Shown: positions 33,150 to 43,473, counted from the stretch's first letter. The stretch is 64,000 nucleotides of DNA from Symbiobacterium sp040797425 (GCF_040797425.1 NZ_JBFNEH010000011.1:14195-78194); one strand, 5' to 3'. Notes: generated by a model not told the origin, from the sequence alone. A program made the numbers and translations.

Positions 33150-34988
33150 CTACACGGAAGGGTTCGGCGCGACCTGAACCGCCGGGTCGGCCTGTTCCTC
33201 CTCCTCCCGTTCGGCGAACTGCAGCCGCCAGAGCTTGTAGTACAGGCCCCGCTTCGCGATGAGCTCCTCGTGGGTGCCCTGTTCGTGGATGCGTCCCTTG
33301 TGGAGCACGATGATCTTGTCGGCGTGCTGGATGGTGGAGAGCCGGTGGGCCACGATGAAGGTGGTGCGACCGGCCGTGAGCCGCTTCAGGGCCCGCTGGA
33401 TGAGGGCCTCGGTCTCGGAGTCGACGGAGGCGGTGGCCTCGTCGAGCACCAGGATGGGCGGGTCGAAGGCGAGCGCCCGGGCGAAGGAGAGCAGCTGCCG
33501 CTGGCCGGCCGAGAGCGTGGCCCCCCGCTCGGCGACGGGCTCGTCGTAGCCCAGGCGCAGCTCCCGGATGAACTCGTCGGCTCCGACCGCCCGGGCGGCC
33601 TCCCGGATGCGCTCGTCGCTGATCTCCCTGTTGCCGAGCCGGATGTTGGAGGCGATGTCGCCGCTGAAGAGGAAGACGTCCTGCGCCACCAGGCCGATGG
33701 CCCGGCGCAGCTCGGCGGTGGAGACCTCCCGCACGTCGATGCCGTTCACCAGCACCCGGCCCTTCTGCACATCGTAGAAACGGCAGAGCAGGCTGATGAT
33801 GGAGGACTTGCCCGCACCGGTGTGGCCGACGAAGGCGATGGTCTGCCCGGGTTCGGCCCGGAAGGAGACGTCTTTGAGCACCCACTCGCCCTCGTTGTAC
33901 GCGAACCAGACGCCCTGGAACTCCACCTCGCCGGAGACCCGGCCCAGCGGTTTGGGATTGGGCGGGTCCACGATGGCGGGCTTCGTGTCCAGCAGCATGA
34001 AAATACGCTCGGCTGAGGCCATCGCGCTCTGCAGGATGTTGAACTTCTCGGCCAACTGCATGAGTGGCTCAAAGAAGCGGCGGGCGAGGGTGACGAAGAG
34101 CAGGAGCACGCCGGGCGTGAGGTTGCCCGCCAGGGCCTGCAGGCCGCCGTACCAGAGCACCAGGGCGATGGTGATGTTGGCCAGCAGGTCGAGGATCGGA
34201 CGGAAGACCGCCCACACCATGAGCTGCCGCCAGGAGGCCTGGTTGTAGGCCTCGTTCTCCTGTGCGAACTCGGCGAAGGTCTTCGCCTCCCGGGCGAAGA
34301 GCTGCACGATGCGCATGCCGTTCACGTGCTCGGCGACGAAGGCGTTGATGCGGGCCAGCCGCACGCGCACTTCCCGCCACGCATCGCGCGCCTTGGTGGC
34401 AAAGAAGCGGGTGTAGTAGGCAACCGCCGGGATGAGCACGAGACTGACACCGGCCAGCTTGGGGTGCGTGCTGATCATCATGATGGCGACGCCGATCAGC
34501 ATGAACACGTCGCGGAACAGGTTGACCAGCACGCTGGTGTACATCTCGTTGAGCGTCTCGGTGTCGTTGGTCACCCGTGTGACCAGCCGTCCCGCCGGGG
34601 TCGTGTCGAAGAACTGCAGGTGCAGCCGCTGCAGGTGGCCGAAGAGCTGCTTGCGGATGGCGTAGATGATCTTCTGCCCGGTGTACTGCAGCAGGAGTAC
34701 CTCGCCGTACGAGACGACGAAGCCCAGCACGAGGATCACGGTCAGCCAGAGGGCGATCCGGGTGAGCCCTTCCACCGCTACCGGATCGTCGATGCCGAGG
34801 ACCAGGTAGTTGTCGATGGCCAGCTGCACCAGCTTGGGCAGGAGCAGGTCCAGGCCCACGGAGACGCCCAGCATGAGAATACAGAGGAGCAGGGCCTTCC
34901 AGTGGGGCCGGGCGTAAGAGAGCAGCCGGGCCATGAGACGAGCGTCGTAGACCTTGCCCAGGGCCTCTTCTTCGCGGAAGTCCGCCAT
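33150..34988 (-). CDS. ABC exporter half-transporter (second subunit)
   Basis: 612 residues. Six membrane helices (~25-320) with the exporter pattern LLQYTGQKIIYAIRKQLFGH and NDTETLNEMYTSVLVNLFRD. The ATPase has Walker A GHTGAGKSSIISLLCRFYD, the Q-loop LVAQDVFLFSGDIASNI, signature LSAGQRQLLSFARAL (Ala in place of the usual Gly in LSGGQ), Walker B ILVLDEATASVDSETE and FIVAHRLSTI. It is encoded 21 bases after the other subunit, so the two form a heterodimer as in BmrCD/YheI-YheH. Substrate cannot be predicted; multidrug or lipid export is typical. The last 20 residues are charged and disordered. Confidence 0.92.
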   Translation of the reverse strand: MADFREEEALGKVYDARLMARLLSYARPHWKALLLCILMLGVSVGLDLLLPKLVQLAIDNYLVLGIDDPVAVEGLTRIALWLTVILVLGFVVSYGEVLLLQYTGQKIIYAIRKQLFGHLQRLHLQFFDTTPAGRLVTRVTNDTETLNEMYTSVLVNLFRDVFMLIGVAIMMISTHPKLAGVSLVLIPAVAYYTRFFATKARDAWREVRVRLARINAFVAEHVNGMRIVQLFAREAKTFAEFAQENEAYNQASWRQLMVWAVFRPILDLLANITIALVLWYGGLQALAGNLTPGVLLLFVTLARRFFEPLMQLAEKFNILQSAMASAERIFMLLDTKPAIVDPPNPKPLGRVSGEVEFQGVWFAYNEGEWVLKDVSFRAEPGQTIAFVGHTGAGKSSIISLLCRFYDVQKGRVLVNGIDVREVSTAELRRAIGLVAQDVFLFSGDIASNIRLGNREISDERIREAARAVGADEFIRELRLGYDEPVAERGATLSAGQRQLLSFARALAFDPPILVLDEATASVDSETEALIQRALKRLTAGRTTFIVAHRLSTIQHADKIIVLHKGRIHEQGTHEELIAKRGLYYKLWRLQFAEREEEEQADPAVQVAPNPSV

Positions 34989-35009
34989 AAGTTCCTCCTA
35001 CATTAGGGC

Positions 35010-36785
35010 TTAGTCGAGACTGGCGATGGCCTCCTCGAGCTGTTGGCGCTGGTAGGTGCGGAAGTAGCGCCCGCGCAGGGCCAGCAACTCCTCGTGGGTT
35101 CCGGCCTCAGCGATGCGCCCCCGCTCCAGGACGATGATCTGGTCGGCGTCTTTCACCGCTGCCACCCGGTGGGAGATGATGATGGTCGTGCGCTCCCGCA
35201 TCACCGGGCGCAAACCGTTCAGGATGCGCTGCTCGGTGGCGGTGTCGACGGCGGAGAGGCAGTCGTCCAGCACGAGGATCGGGGCGTTTTTCAGCAGGGC
35301 CCGGGAGAGGCCGACCCGCTGCCGCTGGCCGCCGGAGAGGGTGACGCCCCGCTCGCCGACCATCGTTTCGTAGCCGTGGGGCAGAAACTCCAGGATGTCC
35401 TGCTCCACCTGGGCGGTGCGGGCCGCCTGCCGGATTTGCTCCTCCGTCCAGTCCCCCGGTGCGAAGCCGATGTTCTCGGCCACCGTCCGGGAGAAGAGGA
35501 AGGACTCCTGCGGCACCGCGGCGATGGAGCGGCGGAGCAACTCCAGCGGCAGGTCGAGCACGTCGATGCCGTCGATGAAGACGGTGCCCCGGGGCGGGTT
35601 GAAGACCCGGGCCAGGAGGGCCGCCAGCGTGGATTTACCGCTGCCCGTCCGGCCCAGGATGCCCAGGGTCTGCCCCGGTGCGACGTGCAGGTTGATGCCG
35701 TCCAGAACGGGGGGCCCGTCGGGATCATAGCGGAAGGTGAGGTCGCGGATGTCGATCTCGCCGCGAATCTTTCCGTCGGGCGGGGTCACGGTCACCGGGG
35801 CGTCCTTCACCTCGGGCTCGGTGAGCAGCACTTCCCGGATGCGGGCGAAACCGGCGAAGCCCCGCTGGATGATGTGTACCACCCAGCCCATGGCGATCAT
35901 CGGCCAGATGAGCATGCCGATGTAGATCGTGAGGGAGGCGAAGTCGCCCACCGAGATCTCGCCCCGGAGCACCGCCCGGCCGGGGATGGCGATCGCGACC
36001 ACGTAGCAGAGCCCGGCGAAGAGGTTGACCACCGGGTCGAACAGGCCGTCGATTCGCATCAGGGCCATGAACCGCCGGATGTAATCCCGGTTGGCCCGGT
36101 CGAACTTGGCCTCTTCGGCCGCCTCCTGGTTGTAGGCCTTGACCACCCGGACGCCCTCGATGTTCTCCTGCACCACCTCGGAGAGGTGGGCGAAGCTGTC
36201 CTGCACCGCCCGGGAGCGGGCGAAGATCGCGCGACCCACGACGGCGATGAGCAGGGCGAGGGCGGGCAGCGGCAGGAGGGCCCAGAGCGAGAGCCTCAGG
36301 CCGATGGTGGAGACCATCGCCACGAGGGTCAGAATGGTCATCGCCAGTGAATCGGCGACCATCAGCACGCCCTCGCCGGCGATGCCGCGCACGGCCTGCA
36401 GGTCGTTGGTGGCCATCGCCATCAGGTCGCCCGTCTTGTGCCTGTGGAAAAACGAAGCCGGGAGCCGCACCAGGTGCGCGAAGAGGTCGGCCCTCAGGTC
36501 GCGCTCCACCAGGCGGGCGGTGCCGAAGACGAAGATGCGCCAGACGAAGCGCAGGAACGCGACCAGCAGGGCCGTGCCCACGATGAGCGCCAGGTAGCGG
36601 TAGATGCCGGGCCTGTCCAGGCGGCCCGCCTCGAGGTCGTCCACGAACAGGCCGATCAGCCGTGGTGTCACCAGCTGGAAGAAATCCGTGCCGGTGAGAG
36701 CTACCACCCCGAGCAGGTAACGCCACTTGTAGCGGGCCAGGAACCGGAGCAGCGACTGATGGGAAGAAGAGCCGGAAGAGGACAT
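35010..36785 (-). CDS. ABC exporter half-transporter (first subunit)
   Basis: 591 residues from the ATG at 36783-36785 (GAGG five bases upstream). Six helices (~15-310) and an ATPase with Walker A GRTGSGKSTLAALLARVFNP, Q-loop AAVPQESFLFSRTVAENIGF, signature LSGGQRQRVGLSRALL and, in the Walker B region, ILVLDDCLSAVDTATE, where Asp replaces the usual catalytic Glu. That degenerate site is the mark of one half of a heterodimeric exporter; the partner downstream keeps the Glu. The pair lies 3' of the RND operon on the same strand but behind a strong terminator. Confidence 0.93.
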   Translation of the reverse strand: MSSSGSSSHQSLLRFLARYKWRYLLGVVALTGTDFFQLVTPRLIGLFVDDLEAGRLDRPGIYRYLALIVGTALLVAFLRFVWRIFVFGTARLVERDLRADLFAHLVRLPASFFHRHKTGDLMAMATNDLQAVRGIAGEGVLMVADSLAMTILTLVAMVSTIGLRLSLWALLPLPALALLIAVVGRAIFARSRAVQDSFAHLSEVVQENIEGVRVVKAYNQEAAEEAKFDRANRDYIRRFMALMRIDGLFDPVVNLFAGLCYVVAIAIPGRAVLRGEISVGDFASLTIYIGMLIWPMIAMGWVVHIIQRGFAGFARIREVLLTEPEVKDAPVTVTPPDGKIRGEIDIRDLTFRYDPDGPPVLDGINLHVAPGQTLGILGRTGSGKSTLAALLARVFNPPRGTVFIDGIDVLDLPLELLRRSIAAVPQESFLFSRTVAENIGFAPGDWTEEQIRQAARTAQVEQDILEFLPHGYETMVGERGVTLSGGQRQRVGLSRALLKNAPILVLDDCLSAVDTATEQRILNGLRPVMRERTTIIISHRVAAVKDADQIIVLERGRIAEAGTHEELLALRGRYFRTYQRQQLEEAIASLD

Positions 36786-36903
36786 ACGCACCTCGCCGTG
36801 TACACGAATAGTCGGGGGTTAAGGGCTCGCAACAAAATTAGACGCCACCCCGGAGTGCGGTGTTCCCTCTGATTGGTGGGAGAAAACGGGTTGGCAAGAT
36901 GAA

Positions 36904-36941
36904 AAGAGCCACCCCCCTGGCGCGCCAGGGGGGTGGCTCTT
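36904..36941 (-). terminator. 38-bp perfect palindrome terminator of the RND operon
   Basis: Two 19-base arms (AAGAGCCACCCCCCTGGCG and its exact complement) meet with no spacer. It starts 17 bases after the RND pump stop on the minus strand and is followed there by TTTTCAT. Confidence 0.92.
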
Positions 36942-36958
36942 CGTGCCAGGCGCCGGGG

Positions 36959-39900
36959 CTATACGGCGGCAGCCTTGCTGGGGGCGGCCCGGCGGCCCCG
37001 CACGCGTACCAGCAGATCGTCGAAGAGCGTGTAGACGACCGGGATCACCACCAGCGTGAGCAGGGTGGAAAGCGTAAGGCCGCCGATGACGACCGTGGCC
37101 AGCGGCGCCTCCAGATCCGACCCCTCGGAGAGGCCGAGGGCCAGGGGCAGGAGGCCGAGCACCGTGGTCAGGGTGGTCATCAGCACCGGGCGCAGGCGGC
37201 GCGGCCCGGTGACGCGTACGGCCTCGTCCCGCTCCATGACCAGTCGGCGCAGCTGGATTAAGTAGTCCACCAGCACGATGGCGTTGTTGACGACCACGCC
37301 CGCCAGCAGAATGAGGCCGATCATGGCCGAGATGTCCATGCTCCGGCCGGTCACCACCAGCGCCAGCACCGCGCCTACCATCGCCAGCGGGATCGAGAAC
37401 AGGATGACGAAGGGGTGGAGGAACGATTCAAACTGGGCGGCCATGACCAGGTAGACCAGCACCACCGAGTAGACCAGGGTCTTCAGGAGGCCGTCGAGCG
37501 CTTCCTCCATCATCTCGTAGTCGCCACCGTAGGCGATCTCGTAACCCGGCGGCAGGGGGAACTCGGCCAGCCGGTCTTTGATGTCGTTGATCACGCTGCC
37601 CAGGTCGCGGCCGTAGATCTGGCCGGTGATCTTGACCACCCGCATCTGATCCTCGCGGTCCACGGAGACCGGGCCCACGCCGCGGGTCAGGTCGGCCACC
37701 TCGCCCAGGAAGACGGTCCGCCCGACGGGGGTCGCGATGGGGAGCTGCTCAAGGGCGGCGATGTTCTCCCGGATGCTCTCGTGGGCCTGGAGGCGGATAT
37801 CCACCTCGTCGCCGCCCACCCGGTACTGGGTGACCACCTGGCCGCGGACCGCCGCCTGGACGGCAGCGGCCACCTGACTGGCGGTCAGGCCGTAGCTCGC
37901 GGCCCGGGCGCGGTCGACGCGGATCTGCACCTCGGGCAGGCCCTCGCTCACCGAGGTGTCGAGGTCGCGGGCCCCCGGCACCTGGGCGATGATGGTCATC
38001 GCCTGCTGTGCCAGTTCTTCCAGCTCCTGCAGATCGTCGCCCTTGATCTGGACCTCGATGCCGTTCCCGCCAGTCTCGATGGTTCCGGTGGCCTGGACGG
38101 TCACTTTGGCGCCCGGCAGGAAAATGCGGGTGCGCACGTCTTCCACGACCTCGTCGAGGCTGCGCTTCCGTTCGTCCGGCGAGGAGAGCGTAGCGGTGAT
38201 GTAAGCCTGATGGGATTGGCCGCCGATGCTGTACGCTCCGCCGGTGGTGCCCACCGACACGAGCATGCTCCGCAGTTCGGGCAGGTCCTCGATCTGGGCC
38301 ACCACCTGTTCCACCGCGGCCTGGGTCTCCTCGAGGCGGGTACCCGGTGCGAGCTCGATGGTCACGCGGAACTCGCTGGTGTCGCTGACGGGGATGAAGT
38401 CCAGGCCCATGCGGGTGAGCAGCACCACGATCAGGGCGAGGCAGGAGACACCGATGGCCACCACCTGCCACCGGTGGCGCAGGGCCCAGTCCAGCAGGCG
38501 GCCGTAGGCGGCCTGCAGCCTCTCCAACCACACGCCGATCCGCTCCGAGAGGCGCGCCACCCACGGGATCTGCCGCTTGTGCGCCCGCTCCCGGAGGAGC
38601 CAGGGGGCCATCATCGGCACGAGGGTGATGGCGGTGAGCAGCGACATCATCAGGGAAAAGGTGATGGTGAGGGCCAGCTCTCGGAAGAACAGCTGGGCAA
38701 GGCCGGTCACCCAGACCACAGGGAGAAAGACGACCACCGAAGTGAGCGTGGACGCGGTGATGGCGAGGCTCACCTCAGCGGCGCCATCCTCGGCTGCCTG
38801 TGCGACCTCCTTCCCCATCTGCCGGTGACGGACGATGTTCTCCAGCACCACGATGGAGTTGTCCACCATCATGCCCACGCCCAGGGAGAGGCCGCCCAGG
38901 GAGATGATGTTCAGCGTGATGCCTGCAAAATAGACGGGGCCGAAGGCGGAGATGATCGCCACGGGGATGGAGATGGCGATGGCGAAGGTGGCGGGCAGGT
39001 TCCGGAGGAAGAAGAGCAGCACCAGAATGGCCAGGACGGCGCCCTGTACGCCGGACGAGGCCACCGACTCCAGCGAGGTGACGATCATGCGGGAGCTGTC
39101 GGAAAGGATTCGGGTCTCCACCTTCCCGGGCAGTTCGGCCTCGATCTTCGCCAGTTCCGCCTTGACGGCGTTGGCCACGGCCACGGCGTTGCCGCCGCTC
39201 TGCTTCTGGATTTCGAGCGAGACGGCGGGCCGGCCGTCCAGCCAGACCTTCGTCTCCGGGTCGGCGAAGGTGTCGACCACTTCGGCCACATCGCCGAGGC
39301 GCACCGTGCCCAGGCGAATGTCCCGGATCTCATCCACGGACTGGTACTGGCCGACGGTGCGGACCAATAGGTTGAGGCTGCCGTCGCCCACCTGGCCGCC
39401 GGGCAGGTTCAGGTTCTCGTAGGCCAGCACCTGCGCCACGTCGGTCATGGAGAGGCCGTAGGTCTGCAGCCGCGCCGGGTCGACGATCACCTGGATCTCC
39501 CGCTCCAGGCCGCCGTTCACCGTGACGGAGGCGACGCCCTCCAGCCGCTCCAGCCGGGGCTTGATGTTATCCTCGGCCAGTGCCTTCAGCTCGCTCAGGT
39601 CATCGGAGCCGGTCAGGCCGATCACCAGCACCGGCAGGGCGGTGGGGTCGATCTTGTAAACCATGGGGGTGCCTACCCCATCCGGCAGGTAACCCTTCAC
39701 CTGGTCGACCTTCTCCCGGATGGAGAGGGTGGCCTGGTCCATGTCGGTGCCGTAATCGAACTCGACGATCACGATCGACCGCCCCTCGGAGCTGGAGGAA
39801 CGGACCTTGGTGACGCCGGGGACGGTGCCGACGACCTCCTCCATGGGGCGGGAGACGTGGTTCTCCACCTCTTCCGGCCCGGCGCCCTCGTAGCTGGTGA

Positions 39901-40045
39901 CCACCACCGCCAGGGGAAACTCCATGGCGGGGTAGAGGTCCAGGGGAAGCCGGGAGAGCGACACGAGGCCGATCACGGCCGTGAACAGGTAGAGGACGAC
40001 GGTGGGGACGGGATGGCGGATGGAGAAGCGGATGAGGCCCCTCAC
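36959..40045 (-). CDS. RND efflux pump (AcrB/MdtBC/HAE1-like)
   Basis: 1028 residues with a GTG start overlapping the adaptor stop (GTGA). The inner-membrane RND fold is complete: FSIRHPVPTVVLYLFTAVIG first helix, porter domain, ISLGGLSLGVGMMVDNSIVV with the paired acidic residue of helix 4 (GMMVDNSIV), the central FFRELALTITFSLMMSLLTA helix, and a second half with AMIGLILLAGVVVNNAIVLV. It exports small molecules or lipids using proton motive force. It is found here in what looks like a spore-forming Firmicute, with its own adaptor and TolC-like partner. Confidence 0.95.
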   Translation of the reverse strand: MRGLIRFSIRHPVPTVVLYLFTAVIGLVSLSRLPLDLYPAMEFPLAVVVTSYEGAGPEEVENHVSRPMEEVVGTVPGVTKVRSSSSEGRSIVIVEFDYGTDMDQATLSIREKVDQVKGYLPDGVGTPMVYKIDPTALPVLVIGLTGSDDLSELKALAEDNIKPRLERLEGVASVTVNGGLEREIQVIVDPARLQTYGLSMTDVAQVLAYENLNLPGGQVGDGSLNLLVRTVGQYQSVDEIRDIRLGTVRLGDVAEVVDTFADPETKVWLDGRPAVSLEIQKQSGGNAVAVANAVKAELAKIEAELPGKVETRILSDSSRMIVTSLESVASSGVQGAVLAILVLLFFLRNLPATFAIAISIPVAIISAFGPVYFAGITLNIISLGGLSLGVGMMVDNSIVVLENIVRHRQMGKEVAQAAEDGAAEVSLAITASTLTSVVVFLPVVWVTGLAQLFFRELALTITFSLMMSLLTAITLVPMMAPWLLRERAHKRQIPWVARLSERIGVWLERLQAAYGRLLDWALRHRWQVVAIGVSCLALIVVLLTRMGLDFIPVSDTSEFRVTIELAPGTRLEETQAAVEQVVAQIEDLPELRSMLVSVGTTGGAYSIGGQSHQAYITATLSSPDERKRSLDEVVEDVRTRIFLPGAKVTVQATGTIETGGNGIEVQIKGDDLQELEELAQQAMTIIAQVPGARDLDTSVSEGLPEVQIRVDRARAASYGLTASQVAAAVQAAVRGQVVTQYRVGGDEVDIRLQAHESIRENIAALEQLPIATPVGRTVFLGEVADLTRGVGPVSVDREDQMRVVKITGQIYGRDLGSVINDIKDRLAEFPLPPGYEIAYGGDYEMMEEALDGLLKTLVYSVVLVYLVMAAQFESFLHPFVILFSIPLAMVGAVLALVVTGRSMDISAMIGLILLAGVVVNNAIVLVDYLIQLRRLVMERDEAVRVTGPRRLRPVLMTTLTTVLGLLPLALGLSEGSDLEAPLATVVIGGLTLSTLLTLVVIPVVYTLFDDLLVRVRGRRAAPSKAAAV

Positions 40046-41121
40046 TGTGCAGGACCTCCTCCCACCTTCACGGGTGCGCCGTCGTAGAGCCGGTTCTGAC
40101 CGGCGACCACCACCTGGTCACCGGCGGCAATGCCTGCCACCAGGAGCTTCTCGTCGCCCCGGACCAGGATGGTGACGGGCGTGCGGTGGGCCACACCGTC
40201 CACGACTAGGTAGACGTGTGGCTGGCTGCTCCCCTCCACCACGGCGTCGACGGGCACAAGCACGCCCTCCCGCTCCGCAAGGGGGAACTCGACTTCGGCG
40301 TACATCCCGCCCTTGAGCACGCCATCGGGATTGGGGAGGACGACCCGCGCCTTGTAGGAACGGGTCTGCACGTCGATCTGCGGGCTAACGGCCTCCACCT
40401 GGCCGGTGAAGGTCTGGCCCAGGGCCGGAACGGAGACGACCACCGAATCACCCGGGTGCACCTGGTTGATGGCCGTCTCCGCCACCCGCGCGTTCACGAC
40501 CACGGTGGAGAGGTCCACCAGCTGAAACAGCGGCGTGCCCGAGCCGACCATGTTGCCCGGATCCACGTAGCGGGCGGCGATCACCCCGTCGGCCGGGGCG
40601 GTGATGCGGGTGCCCTCGTAGCTGGAGGAGGCCAGCTCCACCTGGGCGCGGGCCGCCGCCACCTGGGCCGTGGCGAGATCGAGCTGGGTGCGGATCTGTT
40701 CGGCCTGCTGCTGGGACACGGCGCCCTGCTCAAGCAGCGCCTCCAGGCGGGAGGCCTGGCGCGCCGCCTCGGCCCGCTGCGCCTCCGCCTGTTGGAGTTG
40801 GGCCCTGGCCGCGGCCAGCTGGTTGGCCAGATCCTCGTCGTCCAACTCCACCAGCAGGTCGCCCTCTGCCACGGTGTCGCCCATCTGACGGTGGACGGCC
40901 ACCACCTTGCCGGGAACCTTGGCGGTGACGGTGACCGAAAGAACGGGCTCCAACTGGCCCGACGACCGGCTGACGTCGGTGAGCGTGCCGGCCTCGGCCG
41001 TGACGACCGAGACGGCAATGGACTGCGTCTCGGGTGTGTTGCTCTGCCCCGATGCGCTGCCGCAGCCGGCGAGGAGCACAGCCAGCAGTGGCACGGCGGC
41101 CGCGCGGATGAATCGCTTCAT
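40042..41121 (-). CDS. RND adaptor lipoprotein (membrane fusion protein)
   Basis: 359 residues. A lipoprotein signal ends in the lipobox LLAGC (Cys20). Domains: a biotinyl-lipoyl half (VTAKVPGKVVAVHRQMGDTV), an alpha-helical hairpin (AARAQLQQAEAQRAEAARQA onward, ~85-150), the second lipoyl half (GTRITAPADGVIAARYVDPG) and beta-barrel/MP domains to the end. The order matches the MFP adaptors of AcrA/MdtA. It would bridge the pump and the TolC-like component and is anchored by its lipid. It overlaps the RND gene by four bases. Confidence 0.93.
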   Translation of the reverse strand: MKRFIRAAAVPLLAVLLAGCGSASGQSNTPETQSIAVSVVTAEAGTLTDVSRSSGQLEPVLSVTVTAKVPGKVVAVHRQMGDTVAEGDLLVELDDEDLANQLAAARAQLQQAEAQRAEAARQASRLEALLEQGAVSQQQAEQIRTQLDLATAQVAAARAQVELASSSYEGTRITAPADGVIAARYVDPGNMVGSGTPLFQLVDLSTVVVNARVAETAINQVHPGDSVVVSVPALGQTFTGQVEAVSPQIDVQTRSYKARVVLPNPDGVLKGGMYAEVEFPLAEREGVLVPVDAVVEGSSQPHVYLVVDGVAHRTPVTILVRGDEKLLVAGIAAGDQVVVAGQNRLYDGAPVKVGGGPAQ

Positions 41122-41142
41122 GGTGCTCGTACCTCCAGGGGG

Positions 41143-43473
41143 CTAGGGTGTGGCCGGGATGTCCAGCCGGATGTCAGTCCAGACGGTCTCGCCCGACGGC
41201 AGGCTGACCAGCGGGGTGATGACCACCTCGCCCGGCGCCGTGGCGCTTCGCCCGGCGCGCGGGTCGGTGGCGATCGGAGCGTAGCGCCGACCGGGAACCA
41301 GGTTACTGAAGCGGTAGATGCCGTCGTTGTTGGTGGCGGTGGTGCGGATGTGGGCAGCGCTGCCCTCGGCGTAAAGCTGGACCGTGACGCCGCTCAGGGG
41401 CTTGCCGCTGCTGTCGACCACCCGGCCGACAATCTCCGCGGCGACGTGCGTGGTCAGGTTAGCCTGCACGCCCAGGTCCGTGTCCGGGCGGAAGACGCCG
41501 GCGGCCGCGGCGACGGCGGACTTCTCCGCCTCGGCCCGCACCAGGTAAGCCTCGCCCGGCATGGCGGGGACCAGGATCTGGTAGCTTCCGTCCGCACCGA
41601 CCACCCCGGTGAACTGCTCGCCGTCGCTTGAGCGGAGCACCGTCACCTGGGCGCCAGCCGCAGGCCGGTCATCGCCCGCCTGCACGATCCCGAGGAAGCG
41701 CGTGCTGCTGGGGCGTGCCACCAGGACCAGGTGGTTGGGGCCGGCGGGGTTGAGGGGCTGCGGCTCCCACGGCGTGCCGTCGGGCGCCACGGCGCCGTTC
41801 ACGTAAGCCGTGTCCGATATGACCGGCAGGTAGCGGCTCTGGCGGGCGACGGGCAGGTTGGCGAACTGGTAACGGCCGCTGCCGTCGGTAACCGCCTCTG
41901 CCACCTTGCTCCGCCCCTCCTCGCGCAGGGTGACCTTCACGCCGGCGAGGGGCTGGCCCAGGTCATCCACCACCCGGCCAGCGAGGATGGCCCGTTCCGG
42001 CTGGAGGACGAAGTTGGCCACGTTGTTGGTGCCCTTGCGCACGTCCACCAGGCTGGGCGGGTTCTCGCCTTCCCTCACCGGCTGGTCGGTGTAGAGGTAC
42101 CCCTCCACCTGCACACTCACGTGATAGCCGGTGCCCGGCTCGTCACCCGGCCGGTCGGGGACGTTGGCCTGCAGGCTGATGTCGTACCGCCCCTCCTCGT
42201 CCGTCCGGGCGGTCCAGTTCTGGGAGCCCCGGTTAATGCGGACGATGGCGTCGGCGACTGGCTCCCCCAGGTGATTCTTCACGGTGCCCGACAGGATGGC
42301 GAGCCCGTAGCCGTAGGTGTCGGGTGAGGTCGCGACGACGTTGGCCACGACCCGCTCCCCGCCGGCCACCTCGATCCAGCCGCTGTCGGCCCGCACCAGC
42401 GTGCCCCCGGGGAAGGCGCGCACCCGGTAGGTGCCGCCCGTGACCTCCTTGAACGTGAAGCGGCCCTCCTCGTCTGTGCGGGCGACCTGCACGGTACCCA
42501 GGCCGGCACGCTGCAGGTGCACCTCAATATTCTTGAGCGGCTCGGCGTTGCCGTCGAAGACCCGGCCGGCCACCTCGGCGTAGAGCTTGTTCAGCACCAG
42601 CCGGTCCTCGCCGCTGAAGTCGAGCCAGCCCCCGTCCTCCAGGGCGAACGCGGCGGTGGTCACGGTTTCGTGGTCATAACGGGAGAGGCGGAGCTGATAG
42701 ACCTCGCCCTCGACCGGGGGCGCGGCGAGGCTGAAGTAGCCGGAGCGGTCGGTGCGCACCGAGGCCACCGGCCCCCAGCCGGCGAGCAGGAGTTCAACGG
42801 TCGCGTCCGACACCGGGGTGCCGTTGGCCCCGGAGACCACCTCGCCGGTGATGCGGCCGAGCGCCGTCGTCAGGGTGATGTCTACCTGGTTGATGCGCTG
42901 CGGGTCCAGGCTGCCGACTTCCTGGGAGACCGGCCGGTGCCCGTCCGCGTATGCCTGCAGCGTGTAGTCGCCGCCTGCGCGGGCGGTGGTGAGCCGGTAG
43001 ACGCCCAACTCGTTGGTGCGGGCCGTCGCCTCGAGGCCGTAGCCGTCACGGAAGAGCTGGACGGTGGCCTGCGGCACCGGCAGCCCCCGCTGATCGCGGA
43101 CGATGCCGGTGATGACGGCGGTGAAGGGTTCAGCGGTGAGGGTGATGGCGTAGCCGTCGCTGGCGGGCACGTAAGCCCGCTCGACCAGGGCGCGGCCCTC
43201 GGCCCAGGCTCGCAGCCAGAAGGTGTGGCCGGACGGCAGGGTGATGGTGGCCTGGCCTCGCTGGTCCGTGCGCACTGCGGTGATGCCGGGCTGGCCAGGC
43301 GTGAGGACCTGCACCTCCGCGTCGGGCAGCGGCGTGCCGTCGCTGCCGACGACGGTGACCCGCAGGGGCGGCGACGAGGCCGGTTCCAGGAACGACAGGT
43401 CTGCGGCCAGCGCCGCCGGAGCCGAAACGAGCAGGAGCATCAGGCTTAGCAATAGGGCAATAGGCTTACGCAT
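41143..43473 (-). CDS. Secreted protein with about eight carboxypeptidase-regulatory-like (Ig-fold) repeats
   Basis: 776 residues with a signal peptide (MRKPIALLLSLMLLLVSAPA, cleaved after ALA). Eight repeats of ~80-95 residues follow, each starting with a G-x-V element: RVTVVGSDGTPLPDAEV, ITGIVRDQRGLPVPQATVQL, ITGEVVSGANGTPVSDATVE, AGRVFDGNAEPLKNIEVHL, LSGTVKNHLGEPVADAIVRI, LAGRVVDDLGQPLAGVKVTL, LGIVQAGDDRPAAGAQVTVL, IVGRVVDSSGKPLSGVTVQL. This is the CarboxypepD_reg beta-sandwich. No membrane anchor, LPXTG or catalytic motif is seen. It lies inside the efflux operon between tetR and the adaptor. It could be an extracellular spacer, a binding protein or an adhesin; its role is unknown. Confidence 0.88.
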   Translation of the reverse strand: MRKPIALLLSLMLLLVSAPAALAADLSFLEPASSPPLRVTVVGSDGTPLPDAEVQVLTPGQPGITAVRTDQRGQATITLPSGHTFWLRAWAEGRALVERAYVPASDGYAITLTAEPFTAVITGIVRDQRGLPVPQATVQLFRDGYGLEATARTNELGVYRLTTARAGGDYTLQAYADGHRPVSQEVGSLDPQRINQVDITLTTALGRITGEVVSGANGTPVSDATVELLLAGWGPVASVRTDRSGYFSLAAPPVEGEVYQLRLSRYDHETVTTAAFALEDGGWLDFSGEDRLVLNKLYAEVAGRVFDGNAEPLKNIEVHLQRAGLGTVQVARTDEEGRFTFKEVTGGTYRVRAFPGGTLVRADSGWIEVAGGERVVANVVATSPDTYGYGLAILSGTVKNHLGEPVADAIVRINRGSQNWTARTDEEGRYDISLQANVPDRPGDEPGTGYHVSVQVEGYLYTDQPVREGENPPSLVDVRKGTNNVANFVLQPERAILAGRVVDDLGQPLAGVKVTLREEGRSKVAEAVTDGSGRYQFANLPVARQSRYLPVISDTAYVNGAVAPDGTPWEPQPLNPAGPNHLVLVARPSSTRFLGIVQAGDDRPAAGAQVTVLRSSDGEQFTGVVGADGSYQILVPAMPGEAYLVRAEAEKSAVAAAAGVFRPDTDLGVQANLTTHVAAEIVGRVVDSSGKPLSGVTVQLYAEGSAAHIRTTATNNDGIYRFSNLVPGRRYAPIATDPRAGRSATAPGEVVITPLVSLPSGETVWTDIRLDIPATP

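Noticed and set aside
37415..39370. A 651-codon plus-strand frame opposite the RND pump.
   Set aside because: Composition and position show it is an antisense shadow of the pump gene.
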